64,000 bases of DNA from Isotricha intestinalis. Taxonomy: Eukaryota; Ciliophora; Litostomatea; Vestibuliferida; Isotrichidae. The first letter of the stretch is position 1. The number at the start of each line of letters is the position of its first letter. The notes under the pieces were generated by a model. The model saw only the letters and a list, made by a program, of their open reading frames with translations, was not told the DNA's origin and did not search any database. Location: assembly GCA_023807065.1 (NCBI GenBank), contig JAJJLU010000331.1, positions 62,001 through 126,000 of the forward strand, written 5' to 3'. Both the position numbers and the translations under genes were made by a program. Positions 52,401 through 61,802 of this stretch are shown here, in pieces.

Positions 52401-54703
52401 GAATTTGGAATTCTAACACATTTTAAATCATAATTATTATCAGTATTATTATTTAACAAAAAAATAATAGTTTTGTCAGCAGTTAAATTTTGTGTATATA
52501 CTAAAGTTACATTTTCATTGTAAGTTATGCTTTGTCTTTTATTTGTTGCATCTTTATCAATGGGATTGTAATCTTTATTAAAATGAAAAACTCTATTTTG
52601 ATAATCAATAAGATAAGCTGCAGTGTTTGTATGATTGAATGTATAATAAACATTTCCAAACATATAATCACCATCTGCAAAAGTTTCACTTTCATTTTCT
52701 TGTTCAATTGTCATATTTAATATTCCATTATTTATATTTCCGCTTGAAAAATTAAGTATGTTGTTAGTATTAAAAATAAAGCCATTCTTAATTTTAAATG
52801 CATTATTACTATTTAATACTGAAAATGATATATTTTTTGGAAGTGATGTATTAAAACAAACATCAATGTATGTATAGTTTAAAATTAATTGATCTGATGA
52901 AGAAGAACTTTGAATTATGCTATATTTACCAATATTTATTAAATTATCACTTATACAATTATTATAATATATATCATATATTCCTTGAGGAAGAATTGTG
53001 TAATTTGAAATTGAACATATTAATTTTGAAGGATCATTTGAATTAACAGTACAATTAACATCTTTTGTAAAATTAGTAAATCTTGTTTCAGTGAATTGTA
53101 AAGTTAAAGGATCAATTTCAATTTTTTCTTCATAAGAAAAATTTAATTGAACTGGTAAAGCTCCATAATTATAATAAAGAGTTTGTAAAGTAATATTATT
53201 TGGATAAGCTTTAATTTCAATCGGTTGTCCAGGAATATTTGAAGGAATTATAACTTGAGATGACGAATCATATAATACTCCTAAAGAATAATTTCCACCA
53301 ATATTTGGTAATGATTGAAGTGTGCATACATCTTGACATGAAAAATTAATTAAATCATTACCAGAATTTACTAAAGAACCGTTATATCCATTAATTGAAT
53401 AATTATCTTCTGTAAATGCTATTGTAAAATTTGAATTACTATTTTTATAATTACATGTAGTAAATGAATTTACTGTTGAAGTTATATTTTTAACCACTCT
53501 TTTTGATGATGGAGTAAAAACGGTATTCAAATTAGTTTCACCACAAATTTCATCATTTAAATAAATATAATAATCTGTATAAGGTAAACTTTTAATACTA
53601 TTTGAGTCTGAATTTATAACACAATTTGAATTATCCAAATAATTATTACATTGAATTTCATATGATGAAATTTGAGAATATTTTGGTTTAAAAATAAAAG
53701 AAACTCCATTGATGTGATTTATATTAATTGATAAATTACCGTTTTCTGAAGATGGTGTTTCATATTTTGGATGATCTGGATTTATTTTTATTGAAGAATT
53801 ATCTAATAAAATAATACTATTATCAAATGAAATCTTGTATTTTCCTGGTGATATAGTTTCATTTATTGTATGGCAATGTAAAGATGTATCTGAATTACAA
53901 GTAATATCAATTGAAGAATTTAATGTTCCAGTTATTATTCCTGTTGGTAAATTATTAGATAATATTTCTATTTCAAAACTTATGTTTGAATTATTTTTAT
54001 AACATTGTTCCATTTTTATTTCTCCTAAAACAGTAACATTTTCTTTTTGGTCTCTAATATAAACATGTATATCACTTGGAATTTCCTCATCATAATATAA
54101 TATATAATGTATTCCAGAATCTAATTTTGATAAACTCAAACTTACATTATTATCTGAAAAAATTTGACCATTTACATCTATATAATCTGAAGAATTTTCT
54201 GATTTAAATTTAAATACAATACTTTCTTCTGGTTCATACTTCAAACTTAAATTCAAATGATCATTATTTGAATCAAAAATATGATATTTTTTTAAGGAAG
54301 TAATTGGATTATAAAACTTTAATTCATTTGGAATTTCTATAACTTTTCTTTCTTGACCATGAAAATAATAGATTTCATTTATTTTAAGAGGTAAAAATGA
54401 TGAATATTCTTCTATAGGAATACAAGAAACTTCATTTCCAGATGAACCACAATTTATTTTTACAGAGTCTCCTTTTGAATTTCTAAGATTACCTCTAATA
54501 AAAACACTATTTCCTATTGTTTCAGAAGCTGTAAAAGAAAATTTTGGAATTTGAGATGTTTGTTTTATTTCAAAAGAATCTAAAATTTTGAAATCACTTT
54601 GTAATTTTCTCTTTTTTAATATTTCTTCATTTTTTACTCCTAAAATAAGTTTAATTTGATATAAGAGAATAAAAGGAAAAAATAATAAATTGAGTTTATA
54701 CAT
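49499..54703 (-). CDS. Large secreted or GPI-anchored surface protein with repeated Ig-like modules
   Basis: A 1734-residue protein starting with a signal peptide (MYKLNLLFFPFILLYQIKLI, about 1-22) and ending with a hydrophobic tail (KIVMLLFLFFI) after a Ser/Lys stretch, the layout of a GPI-anchored or type I surface protein. In between are β-rich modules of about 150-200 residues; several begin with an aromatic-DYNP motif (FNKDYNPIDKD, FNYDYNPYKRD, FNNDYNPVIPE, and a weaker FPDNNPLND). Paired cysteines recur (for example CINDx, CTVLPF, CGGDE), suggesting disulphides, and N-glycosylation sequons are very dense. A Glu/Gly run at about residue 1335-1355 sits between modules. It is likely a cell-surface coat or adhesin-like protein; no named family was recognised. 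Confidence 0.85.
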   Translation of the reverse strand: MYKLNLLFFPFILLYQIKLILGVKNEEILKKRKLQSDFKILDSFEIKQTSQIPKFSFTASETIGNSVFIRGNLRNSKGDSVKINCGSSGNEVSCIPIEEYSSFLPLKINEIYYFHGQERKVIEIPNELKFYNPITSLKKYHIFDSNNDHLNLSLKYEPEESIVFKFKSENSSDYIDVNGQIFSDNNVSLSLSKLDSGIHYILYYDEEIPSDIHVYIRDQKENVTVLGEIKMEQCYKNNSNISFEIEILSNNLPTGIITGTLNSSIDITCNSDTSLHCHTINETISPGKYKISFDNSIILLDNSSIKINPDHPKYETPSSENGNLSININHINGVSFIFKPKYSQISSYEIQCNNYLDNSNCVINSDSNSIKSLPYTDYYIYLNDEICGETNLNTVFTPSSKRVVKNITSTVNSFTTCNYKNSNSNFTIAFTEDNYSINGYNGSLVNSGNDLINFSCQDVCTLQSLPNIGGNYSLGVLYDSSSQVIIPSNIPGQPIEIKAYPNNITLQTLYYNYGALPVQLNFSYEEKIEIDPLTLQFTETRFTNFTKDVNCTVNSNDPSKLICSISNYTILPQGIYDIYYNNCISDNLINIGKYSIIQSSSSSDQLILNYTYIDVCFNTSLPKNISFSVLNSNNAFKIKNGFIFNTNNILNFSSGNINNGILNMTIEQENESETFADGDYMFGNVYYTFNHTNTAAYLIDYQNRVFHFNKDYNPIDKDATNKRQSITYNENVTLVYTQNLTADKTIIFLLNNNTDNNYDLKCVRIPNSSKCTIKIGEYSTENYLERGTYNLKEKNACGFIEDLDVIVYIETGMTFQIEKPTGYECTNLNDFEFYLTAKDRKESATNITGKLTDNENISFDFSCTDLTVTENNIDQIKCTVLPFDGTFTGNKKLYVSGINYNSNNELKGTSVTNSVENPIIFNYDYNPYKRDSNTKSFSIDFNTNITFDIYFTKNATKDLEKNITLFNQNNESHLYNYTLKKNSDKLTGEISEIKDLLVDSEYSLKISTECGGDETTNIKIKILQMEVNDANFGENSESICKSTLANFTIKINKNGIRNNSSTELKAFLLNTTNNNNSISEIPCSFESDSEFTCDPSVMKEKGKYQLEKFQYNSSNARIIRGEKNNSFYYFPDNNPLNDTLTTELMGNHKESGSDALVDVCFTNVINPEMNRNVYFIASSSLNISKTCNINISNNKCVSCDISDLSPDNYTIEVINECYQQENVTIKLSVESNGTCDGSCNNVINIYNFDLDNNSDNLIKEKCVDNISQLKFLLNANKLTKVTKLNITIKNPINSNYITYNCGTQNISTDLNLSCTTNDYIQDGIYVLYNSSYFEEEGEEEGEEEGEEEEEEKKKKGCVKNCTSYVKFNNDYNPVIPETNSTLIKLSSTSNAFLIRFKKNIFSSSIFLDNDNITSYCTNETSSDNNVADNKVQCNVPKEYISDSKIYSVKTQDICGNIEDTNIRIKYFDSMIIGDISIISCGIENTTLQAIIEFNPYNNISEIKINIILENENRNGSYNEIFDCFLDKNNENNITCLINKTYDQNNYKINYINYTANQNIQNAILKKNHILLFYKTSKVKTSIRTINACMKDDFKIQLSTSSTLENYKVFAIRNKTNDETGDETNNVIELNIIENKSDSQSVFSVNLTEKKKNLCGNECENNDINSNENIGYYVYVYDNCGEKKNTSMKIICKSQTKIDYEKSKSNESKFDFPKSVKGEYIKINKIVMLLFLFFI
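50641..50706 (-). repeat. In-frame (GAA)n/(GGA) repeat, poly-Glu/Gly
   Basis: Coding repeat in the surface-protein gene: on the plus strand runs of TTC and TCC triplets, giving a Glu-rich stretch with spaced Gly followed by lysines. Likely length-variable. Confidence 0.9.
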
Positions 54704-55058
54704 TTCTTGAATAAAGATTTTTATTAAAAAAAATAATAAAATTGAAAAAAATCAATTCGAAGTTTACAAATTTAAAATGAAAACAATTAAACAAGATTGA
54801 ATGATAATTATTAGGAGATTTAATAATATTTTCAAATTTTACCATTATAAATATTTAAATATTGAATATAGACAATAAAAATATATTTTTTTATACCAAA
54901 AATGATTTTAATATTCTTTAAAATAGGATAATCTATTTTTTTTTTTTTTTAATTATCATTTATTATTTTTGAAAAAATCATTTAATTGAATTATAAAAAA
55001 TAAACTTTTTTATTTGTTTGAAAAAATAAAAAAGAAATAAAGAAAAAAAAAGAATTTT
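54704..55058. other. Promoter gap of the surface-protein gene
   Basis: About 355 AT-rich bases between the start of the surface-protein gene and the 3' end of the START gene. Contains T11 and A-rich runs, with no coding pattern. Confidence 0.4.
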
Positions 55059-56096
55059 TTATTTTTTTGTTTTAACCCACATATTACATCCGTTGATTAA
55101 ATATTTAATAAAATTTTGAGGACTTTCAGGAGCTTTTTTATTAACCAAACTAACTCCAGTTTCAACTTTAACATCAGCATGATTAATAAAACAACCTTTA
55201 GTTAAATTATTATTAATTTCTTCAAAATAATATCCTCCAATAATCATTTCAGCCCGAATAGGATTTGATTTTTCAGGAAATTTATTATGAGAAACACTTT
55301 TATTATGATTTAAAACAATTTTATTATTACCTAAATAATTTCTCCATAATTTAAATTTTTGAACAAAATCTCTATCAGTCATAAAAGCAGGAAATTTCAT
55401 ATATGAATATTGAATATAACTTTCATATTCATTATTTCCTTTTGGTATTCTTTCAATTAAATTTATTGTTTTAAATGTTTTATCCCATTTCATTCTAAAA
55501 TCATAATCATCTAAAACTTCCATTATTGTTTTTAATGAATAAGGAATTTCACCAAATGCTTTTAATAATAATGCTTTTGTTCCTTCTAATTCTTTTTTAT
55601 AAACTTTAATTTTATTTGTTTTATCATCTATTGCTAATTTCCAATTTTTATCTAATGGTTCATTAAATATTGATATTATATTATATTCATCTTCGTCATC
55701 TGTTGAGTAATTTTCTGGTAATTTAATAATATCATTTGGCGATACTTTAAATTTATATTTTTTTTCTATTTTTTTTTCTTCTTCTCTTTCTATCTTTTTC
55801 TCTTCAATAATATTACTTTTCAAATTTTCATTTTTTTCTTCTTTTTCTATTTCAAAATTACTTTTTACTTCTGAATTCTTTTCTTCTTCATTTTCTTTTG
55901 TTATTTTATTTTGATCATTTATTAATTTTGATGAATTTAGTGGAATATTTGGTTCTATATTTTCATTTTCATTTAATATTAAATTATTTTGAAATTTTAT
56001 TTCTTTTAAATCTCCTAATATATATTTTGAAGGTTTTGATGTTTGGAATATTTTTATTGAAAGCTCCTTTAGAAATGGATCAGATATTGGATACAT
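55059..56096 (-). CDS. START-domain lipid-transfer-like protein
   Basis: A 345-residue protein. The first 115 residues are charged and Glu/Lys-rich. A START (StAR-related lipid-transfer) domain occupies about 145-345: NWKLAIDDKTNKIKVYKKEL, FGEIPYSLKTIMEVLDDYDFR, KWDKTFKTINLIERIP, YSYMKFPAFMTDRDFV and GCFINHADVKVETG followed by a C-terminal helix (PQNFIKYLINGCNMWV). The DRDFV motif and KVETG-type strand are typical of StARD proteins of the phosphatidylcholine-transfer/plant-like group. It probably binds a lipid or sterol; the ligand cannot be read from sequence. Single exon; start is the first ATG. Confidence 0.9.
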   Translation of the reverse strand: MYPISDPFLKELSIKIFQTSKPSKYILGDLKEIKFQNNLILNENENIEPNIPLNSSKLINDQNKITKENEEEKNSEVKSNFEIEKEEKNENLKSNIIEEKKIEREEEKKIEKKYKFKVSPNDIIKLPENYSTDDEDEYNIISIFNEPLDKNWKLAIDDKTNKIKVYKKELEGTKALLLKAFGEIPYSLKTIMEVLDDYDFRMKWDKTFKTINLIERIPKGNNEYESYIQYSYMKFPAFMTDRDFVQKFKLWRNYLGNNKIVLNHNKSVSHNKFPEKSNPIRAEMIIGGYYFEEINNNLTKGCFINHADVKVETGVSLVNKKAPESPQNFIKYLINGCNMWVKTKK

Positions 56097-56531
56097 TTTT
56101 TATTTTGATATTATTATAATTAAGAAAATTAATGAAAAGTAAATGTTATTATTTTTTTAAATTGTTTGACAATTAATTTTTAAGGAAATTTTATTTTTTA
56201 ATTATTTATTCGTATATTCTTTCTCAATAAAGTGAAATAATAAATGAAGATGGTTTTTATGTTAGGGATAAATTGATAGAAATATAATAAAATTATTCTT
56301 TATAACTTACCATGAAGGAAATTATATTAATGGTATTAATGTTAAATAAGATTAGGAGGAAAAAGAGTTTAATGTAAATTTAAAACCTGATTAAATACTA
56401 ATTCATCCAAATTTTTAAAGAGAAAATATATTTTATTTTTTCCTATTAAATTTATATAATCTAAATTCTTTTTATAAAATAATTAAATATATATTATTTG
56501 TTTATATATTTCTAGATACTTTAAATACTTA
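56097..56531. other. Intergenic gap upstream of the START gene
   Basis: About 435 AT-rich bases holding the START-gene promoter. A 21-codon plus-strand ORF near 56313 is too short to support. No RNA or repeat was seen. Confidence 0.4.
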
Positions 56532-59500
56532 TCATTGATAATCAAAAAAGAAAATTTTCATTAATTGATGATTATAACTATTATACTCATTAAAAAATAA
56601 ATCCACTTTCATAATAGGTAAATTATGAATATCTTCAATATTATTTTTTTCCTGAATAATTATTCCTTTTAAATCATATAATATAAATTTATTTTTTACA
56701 TAAACAATAAATAAGGAACAGGTATCATAGATAAAAAAGAATAAATAGGAACATTATCTTTCAAACATACAGAAGAAACAAATTTTACTTTTGGTAAAGT
56801 ATATTAATTTACAAAACCATCATCAGAACAATCAATAAACATATTTAAAGAAGAATGAGATTGAATACAATTTATTTTTTTATTATGATCATTAATTCCT
56901 TTATGTAATGTGAAATTATTTTTCAAATTAAAAATTAATATACTTCCTTTATAAGTTCCACACAAAATTAAATTATATTTTTTTTCTATTTCAATCAAAG
57001 TAACTTTACTTTTATCGAAATCCATATTTTTATTTTCTAAAACAATTTCAATAAATTCAATTGTTTTTTTATCATTACCAACTTTAAGATCAATAAATCC
57101 TTCATTAATAACTTCTAAATTTAAATGATTTATTTTAAAATCTTTAAATTCATTTTTTATATTTTTATTTTTACCACAAATTTTATGTTGAATGATTTGA
57201 ATAGGATTTATTCCAAATTCAAAAAAATTTAAATAATTTTCCAATTCATTTCTTTCTCTTAAATAATTCATTCTACAATTAATAGCATCCCAATAAGTAT
57301 AAAACATATATAAATTACCTATTTTTTGAGCTTCTTTTCCTCTTAAATTTATTCCAAACATTAAATCACACCATTTTTCAATATTTAATCCACTTTCTAA
57401 TATTTCTCTATGTAAACTTATAAATTTATATTCATTATTATCACTCCAATTTGGTAAAAGAGTATTTTCTACTTTAACTTCATCATTGATTTTTTTATTT
57501 AAAACCTGAAGAAAAATCATATAAGAAGTATTTTCAAATTCATTTGGAATTTGTAAATTTCCTAAATTTAAATGATTATTATTTATAAACATTTGAGGTA
57601 AATAAAAAAATTGAGGTATTAATTCTCTAACATCACATTTTTCAGTAAAAGAGCTTAGAAAAGTTTTATTTATATTAATAAATAATCTATCAGGAGCATC
57701 AAAAGTTTCTCCTTGAATTTCTAAGCCAGAAATAGTAAAAGGAAATAATTTCATTAAAAAATGAGATATATATGCAGGATTTGAAAAATGAGAACCAAAA
57801 ACATTAGGTATTTCATCTACCTTAATTAATGGATTTGATATATATTCTTCAAAATCATAATTATATTGTGGAAACGGATTTTCTTTTATTAATTTTATAT
57901 TTTTTTCTTCTAAATTCATTTTATACGTATTTATATAAATTTCTTTACGTATTTTTCCTCTTTCTGTTAATTCCATTAATCCTATAGGAAGTGAAAAATC
58001 TCTTATATAATTGTTTATTATTTTTTCTTTTGTTAATTTTTCCTCTTTTGATGGTTTTAAAGGAGTAATATCAAAGTTTGTAATTATCCAAGGAAATATT
58101 GGATATTGGGTTAAATCATTTAATGATCTATTTCCTAATATATTTGATAACATTAAATAATGAAATGTTGATATATTATTTGTTTGCCATTCTTTTATTA
58201 TATTTTCATAATCATTTATATATGATATTGATTTATTTTCAGGATTAAAATATCCTATTATATTTATATTAGGATTTTCTTTGTTTTTTTTGACATTATT
58301 TTTAATTGGGTTTAAATTAACTTTCATTAAAAGTTTTTTTATAAATAAATCTCTTTGTTTTTCATTTTCAAATTCAAAAAAATATGATTTGGTTTCTGTG
58401 TAAATTTCTATACTTTGATATTCATATAAATAATATCTTTTCATTATAAATTTAATATCTGAATATTTAATTAAATAAAATTTCTTTTTGTTTGTTTTAA
58501 AATAACAACTTCGACATATTTCTTCATTATCATTTTTCACTTTCAATTCATTCGAATTTTTAACTATTTTATTTTTTTTTTTAATTTTTTCTGGATTCAT
58601 TTTAAATTCGAAAGAATAAAAAATCAAATGATTTGAAAATAATTGTAATTTTCCTTTATAATTACTAATTAAATTAATGAAACAAACATTGAATCCAGTA
58701 AAATATTTATCAAAAAAAAAGAGAGGTTTATATTTAAATTTATAAGATAAATCAATATGGTAAAATTCTTGATAATCAAAATTGAAAATGTTTAAATAAA
58801 TATCTTTTTTATCATTTTGAAGATAAAATTTAAAATCTAAAATTGGAACAATTAAAGGTTGACTAAATTCACTTGTTAAATGATTTGATATTTTATATAT
58901 TTTTTTATTATAATTTTGTGAATTATCATTATTAATATTATTATAAAAATAACTTAGATCCGAGTAAGGACCGTTAAAAGAAAATAATTTTTTCTTAATT
59001 TGTTTATAAGATTTCTTTAAATTAATTAATTCTATTATATTTGGATCTTCAAATAATTCATTTGATAATTGTTCTAAATCAAATTTAATAATATCATTTT
59101 CTTCATCAATTGGATAATCAATAGAAGAACTATTTTTATTTAAAATAATTTTACATATTAATTCGATATTATATTCATTTTCCATAATTGGAAAATTTTC
59201 AATATATTTGGTAATTGCTATAAATAAACATGACTCTTCTTTATATTTTTTTTGGTTAAAATAATTTATATACTCAATTATATAAAAAAAAATTGAATAA
59301 AAATAATTTTTGAGCTCTCCATTATCTAAATATAAAATATTAAAAGAAATAAATTTTAAATGAACTTCAAAAAAAAAATAAAAAAATCTTTATTTTCTTG
59401 ATTTTTATTTGAAAATAAAGCTATTAAATTATTATCATGTGAAAATAAATATTTACATATTTCTATAAATTTAATATATGATTTTATTATTTCAATTTTA

Positions 59501-61541
59501 TTTTCATCGAAATATAATTTATAAAAATAATAAAATGATATTTTATTAAAAACTTCTTTCTCATTTTTTAATAAATAATTTCCAAAAGTATAATCTGAAT
59601 ATTCCATTTTATTATATAAAAGTTTACCAATACCTTTAAATTCATTTATTCTATTAAAATCTATAAGAAAATTTTCTAATTTATCTCTTTTAATATCTTC
59701 ATTTTCTTCTTCTTCTTCAAATTTAAATTTATTATCGAAAGTTTGAGTTATTATTTCTTCAAATTGATTTAATTTGTTTTTATAAAACTCATTTATATTT
59801 GCACTTTCATTTACTTTCAAATATATTTCTACAAATATTTTCAATAAAATTTTAAAAATTGTATGATATTCATTTTTTGGAAATCCAGATATATAAATAA
59901 ATTCAATCAATTCATTTATTAATTTAAATTCAAATATTTTATCATTTTTGCATAATTCCACATATAAACTTAAAGAAAAATTGTAAACTCCTTTTTTATT
60001 TTTAATTATAATTTTTTCTTTTAAATAAGAACAAAATGTCATTTCAATCAATAAAAAAGATATTTTTTCTTTTTCAAAATCATCATTAAAGATTGATTTT
60101 AATTAATTTATAATTTCTTTAGACTCTCTTCTAGATTTTAAATCTTCTGATAAATTTTTCTTATTTATTATTTCAAATAAATATGAAATAATATTAATTT
60201 CAATAGAAATTGGTACAATTAATTTATTTATATTATTATTTTCACTTAATTTTTTAGATTCAATTTGTGGATCAATCAAAATTTTTGTCAATTCAATTTT
60301 TTGATATATATTAATTTTGAAAGGATTTATTTTATTATTAAATAATATTTGAAATTCTTTTATTAATTAAAATATTTTATTTAATAATAATTTCTTAAAT
60401 TTTTCTTCTAAATAAAAATAATTATTTAATGATAAATTTATAAAACTATTCAAACATTCCCAAATTAAATATTTATTATTATCATTTATTTCAATGATTT
60501 TTAAAGTATTTAGGAAAAATTCATAAAATTTATTTATGTTTTTAGGACAATGCCCATTATTAAGTAAATTAATAAAATATATTTTTTCTTTTATATTTGC
60601 ATTTCTAAATAAAAATTCTCCTATTTTAATAAGACTATTTATTAATTCATTTTTAATTTCAGAAATTTGAATCATAAGATATAAATTATTCTCTAATAAA
60701 AGATTTTGGTAATTTTCATATATTTGATTTAAGTATTTTTCTTGTTCTTCTAAATTAAGATTTCCAATAACAGATAAATTTAACACAAGAGATTTAATGA
60801 AAAATATATCAAAATTAAAGTTTTGTGCTTTAAATATATGAAATATAATTCTATAAAAATCACTATAATGATTTGGATTCATAAAAATTGATACCAAAGA
60901 AAAAAAATTTGTATCTAATGCATGTTTTATATTTTCTTGATTATCATTTATTATTTTCAAAATATTTAATAAACACAAATTAATTTGATCATTTAAATCA
61001 TTTTGGTTATAAGAAAAGTTTTTAAATGCAATTTCATATAAAGGTAAAAATATATTTACTCCTCCTAAGACAAAAATATTTGATTGTTCTTTTTCTTCAA
61101 TAAGAAATAAATTAAATATAAAATCAATTATATTTAAATATTTTTTCATATTTATATTTTTTTTTCTAACCATAGATCCTATAATTCTTAAACAATAAAA
61201 TAATTTATCTTTTTCTAAATTTATTCTTTTCTTTAATAAATTTATAATTTTGATTATAATTTTTGCTTCTTGACCAAATTCAAAGTATAAATCAAATAAA
61301 ATTTGATAAAATAATTTATTGTTTGAATTTTTAGTTAAATCACTTTCATATAAATATTGTAATATATGTATATGTTTATTAAAATAATTAAATAAAAATT
61401 CGAAAATAGTATTTTGTGAAAAAATTCATTCATATTTCCTAAATCATTATAAAACTTAATTAAATCTATTTTTTCTGTTTCATTTCTCTCTTCGAATTTT
61501 TTTTCAATGATATTTAATATTTTATTTTCTTCATTTTCCAT
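56532..61541 (-). pseudogene. BEACH-WD40 protein gene, broken by three TAA codons and three frameshifts
   Basis: Traced as one gene of about 1670 codons from ATG at 61541 to TGA at 56532. Order: armadillo-like helical N-terminal half; PH-like region (about 58850-58350); BEACH domain with GNRSLNDLTQYPIFPWIITN, YISHFLMKLFPF, FDAPDRLF, DVRELIPQFFYLP and LPNWSDN, all diagnostic; then WD40 blades (INCIQSHSSLNMFIDCSDDG). BEACH proteins act in lysosome and vesicle trafficking. Breaks: frameshifts at 61419-61424 (A6 run), 59369-59378 (A10 run) and about 56711-56720, each cured by one added base; in-frame TAA at 60367-60369, 60103-60105 and 56804-56806, with the same frame continuing coding-like on both sides. 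The largest intact piece is 56804-59185 (793 residues). It is either a young pseudogene, an assembly with homopolymer errors, or a recoded gene. No splice sites explain the breaks. Confidence 0.8.
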
Positions 61542-61802
61542 AAAAAAATTAAACAAAAATCAATTAAAATTATGTTTTAATTAGAAAAGTAAATTATAAT
61601 ATTTATATTAATTTGTTATAAGAATATATTCATTCTTTTAAAAACATAATGAATTTATAATCCTTTGAATTAATATATTTCTAATATTATTTGATTAAAT
61701 TTATTTTCCTATATAAATGATAGTATTTAATTTAATGATGAAAAAAATTGTAAAAATAATAGTTTTATAATATTTAAAATTGTTTAAATTACTATAAAAA
61801 AA

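Noticed and set aside
56313..56378. 21-codon plus-strand ORF
   Set aside because: Too short and without coding-like context.
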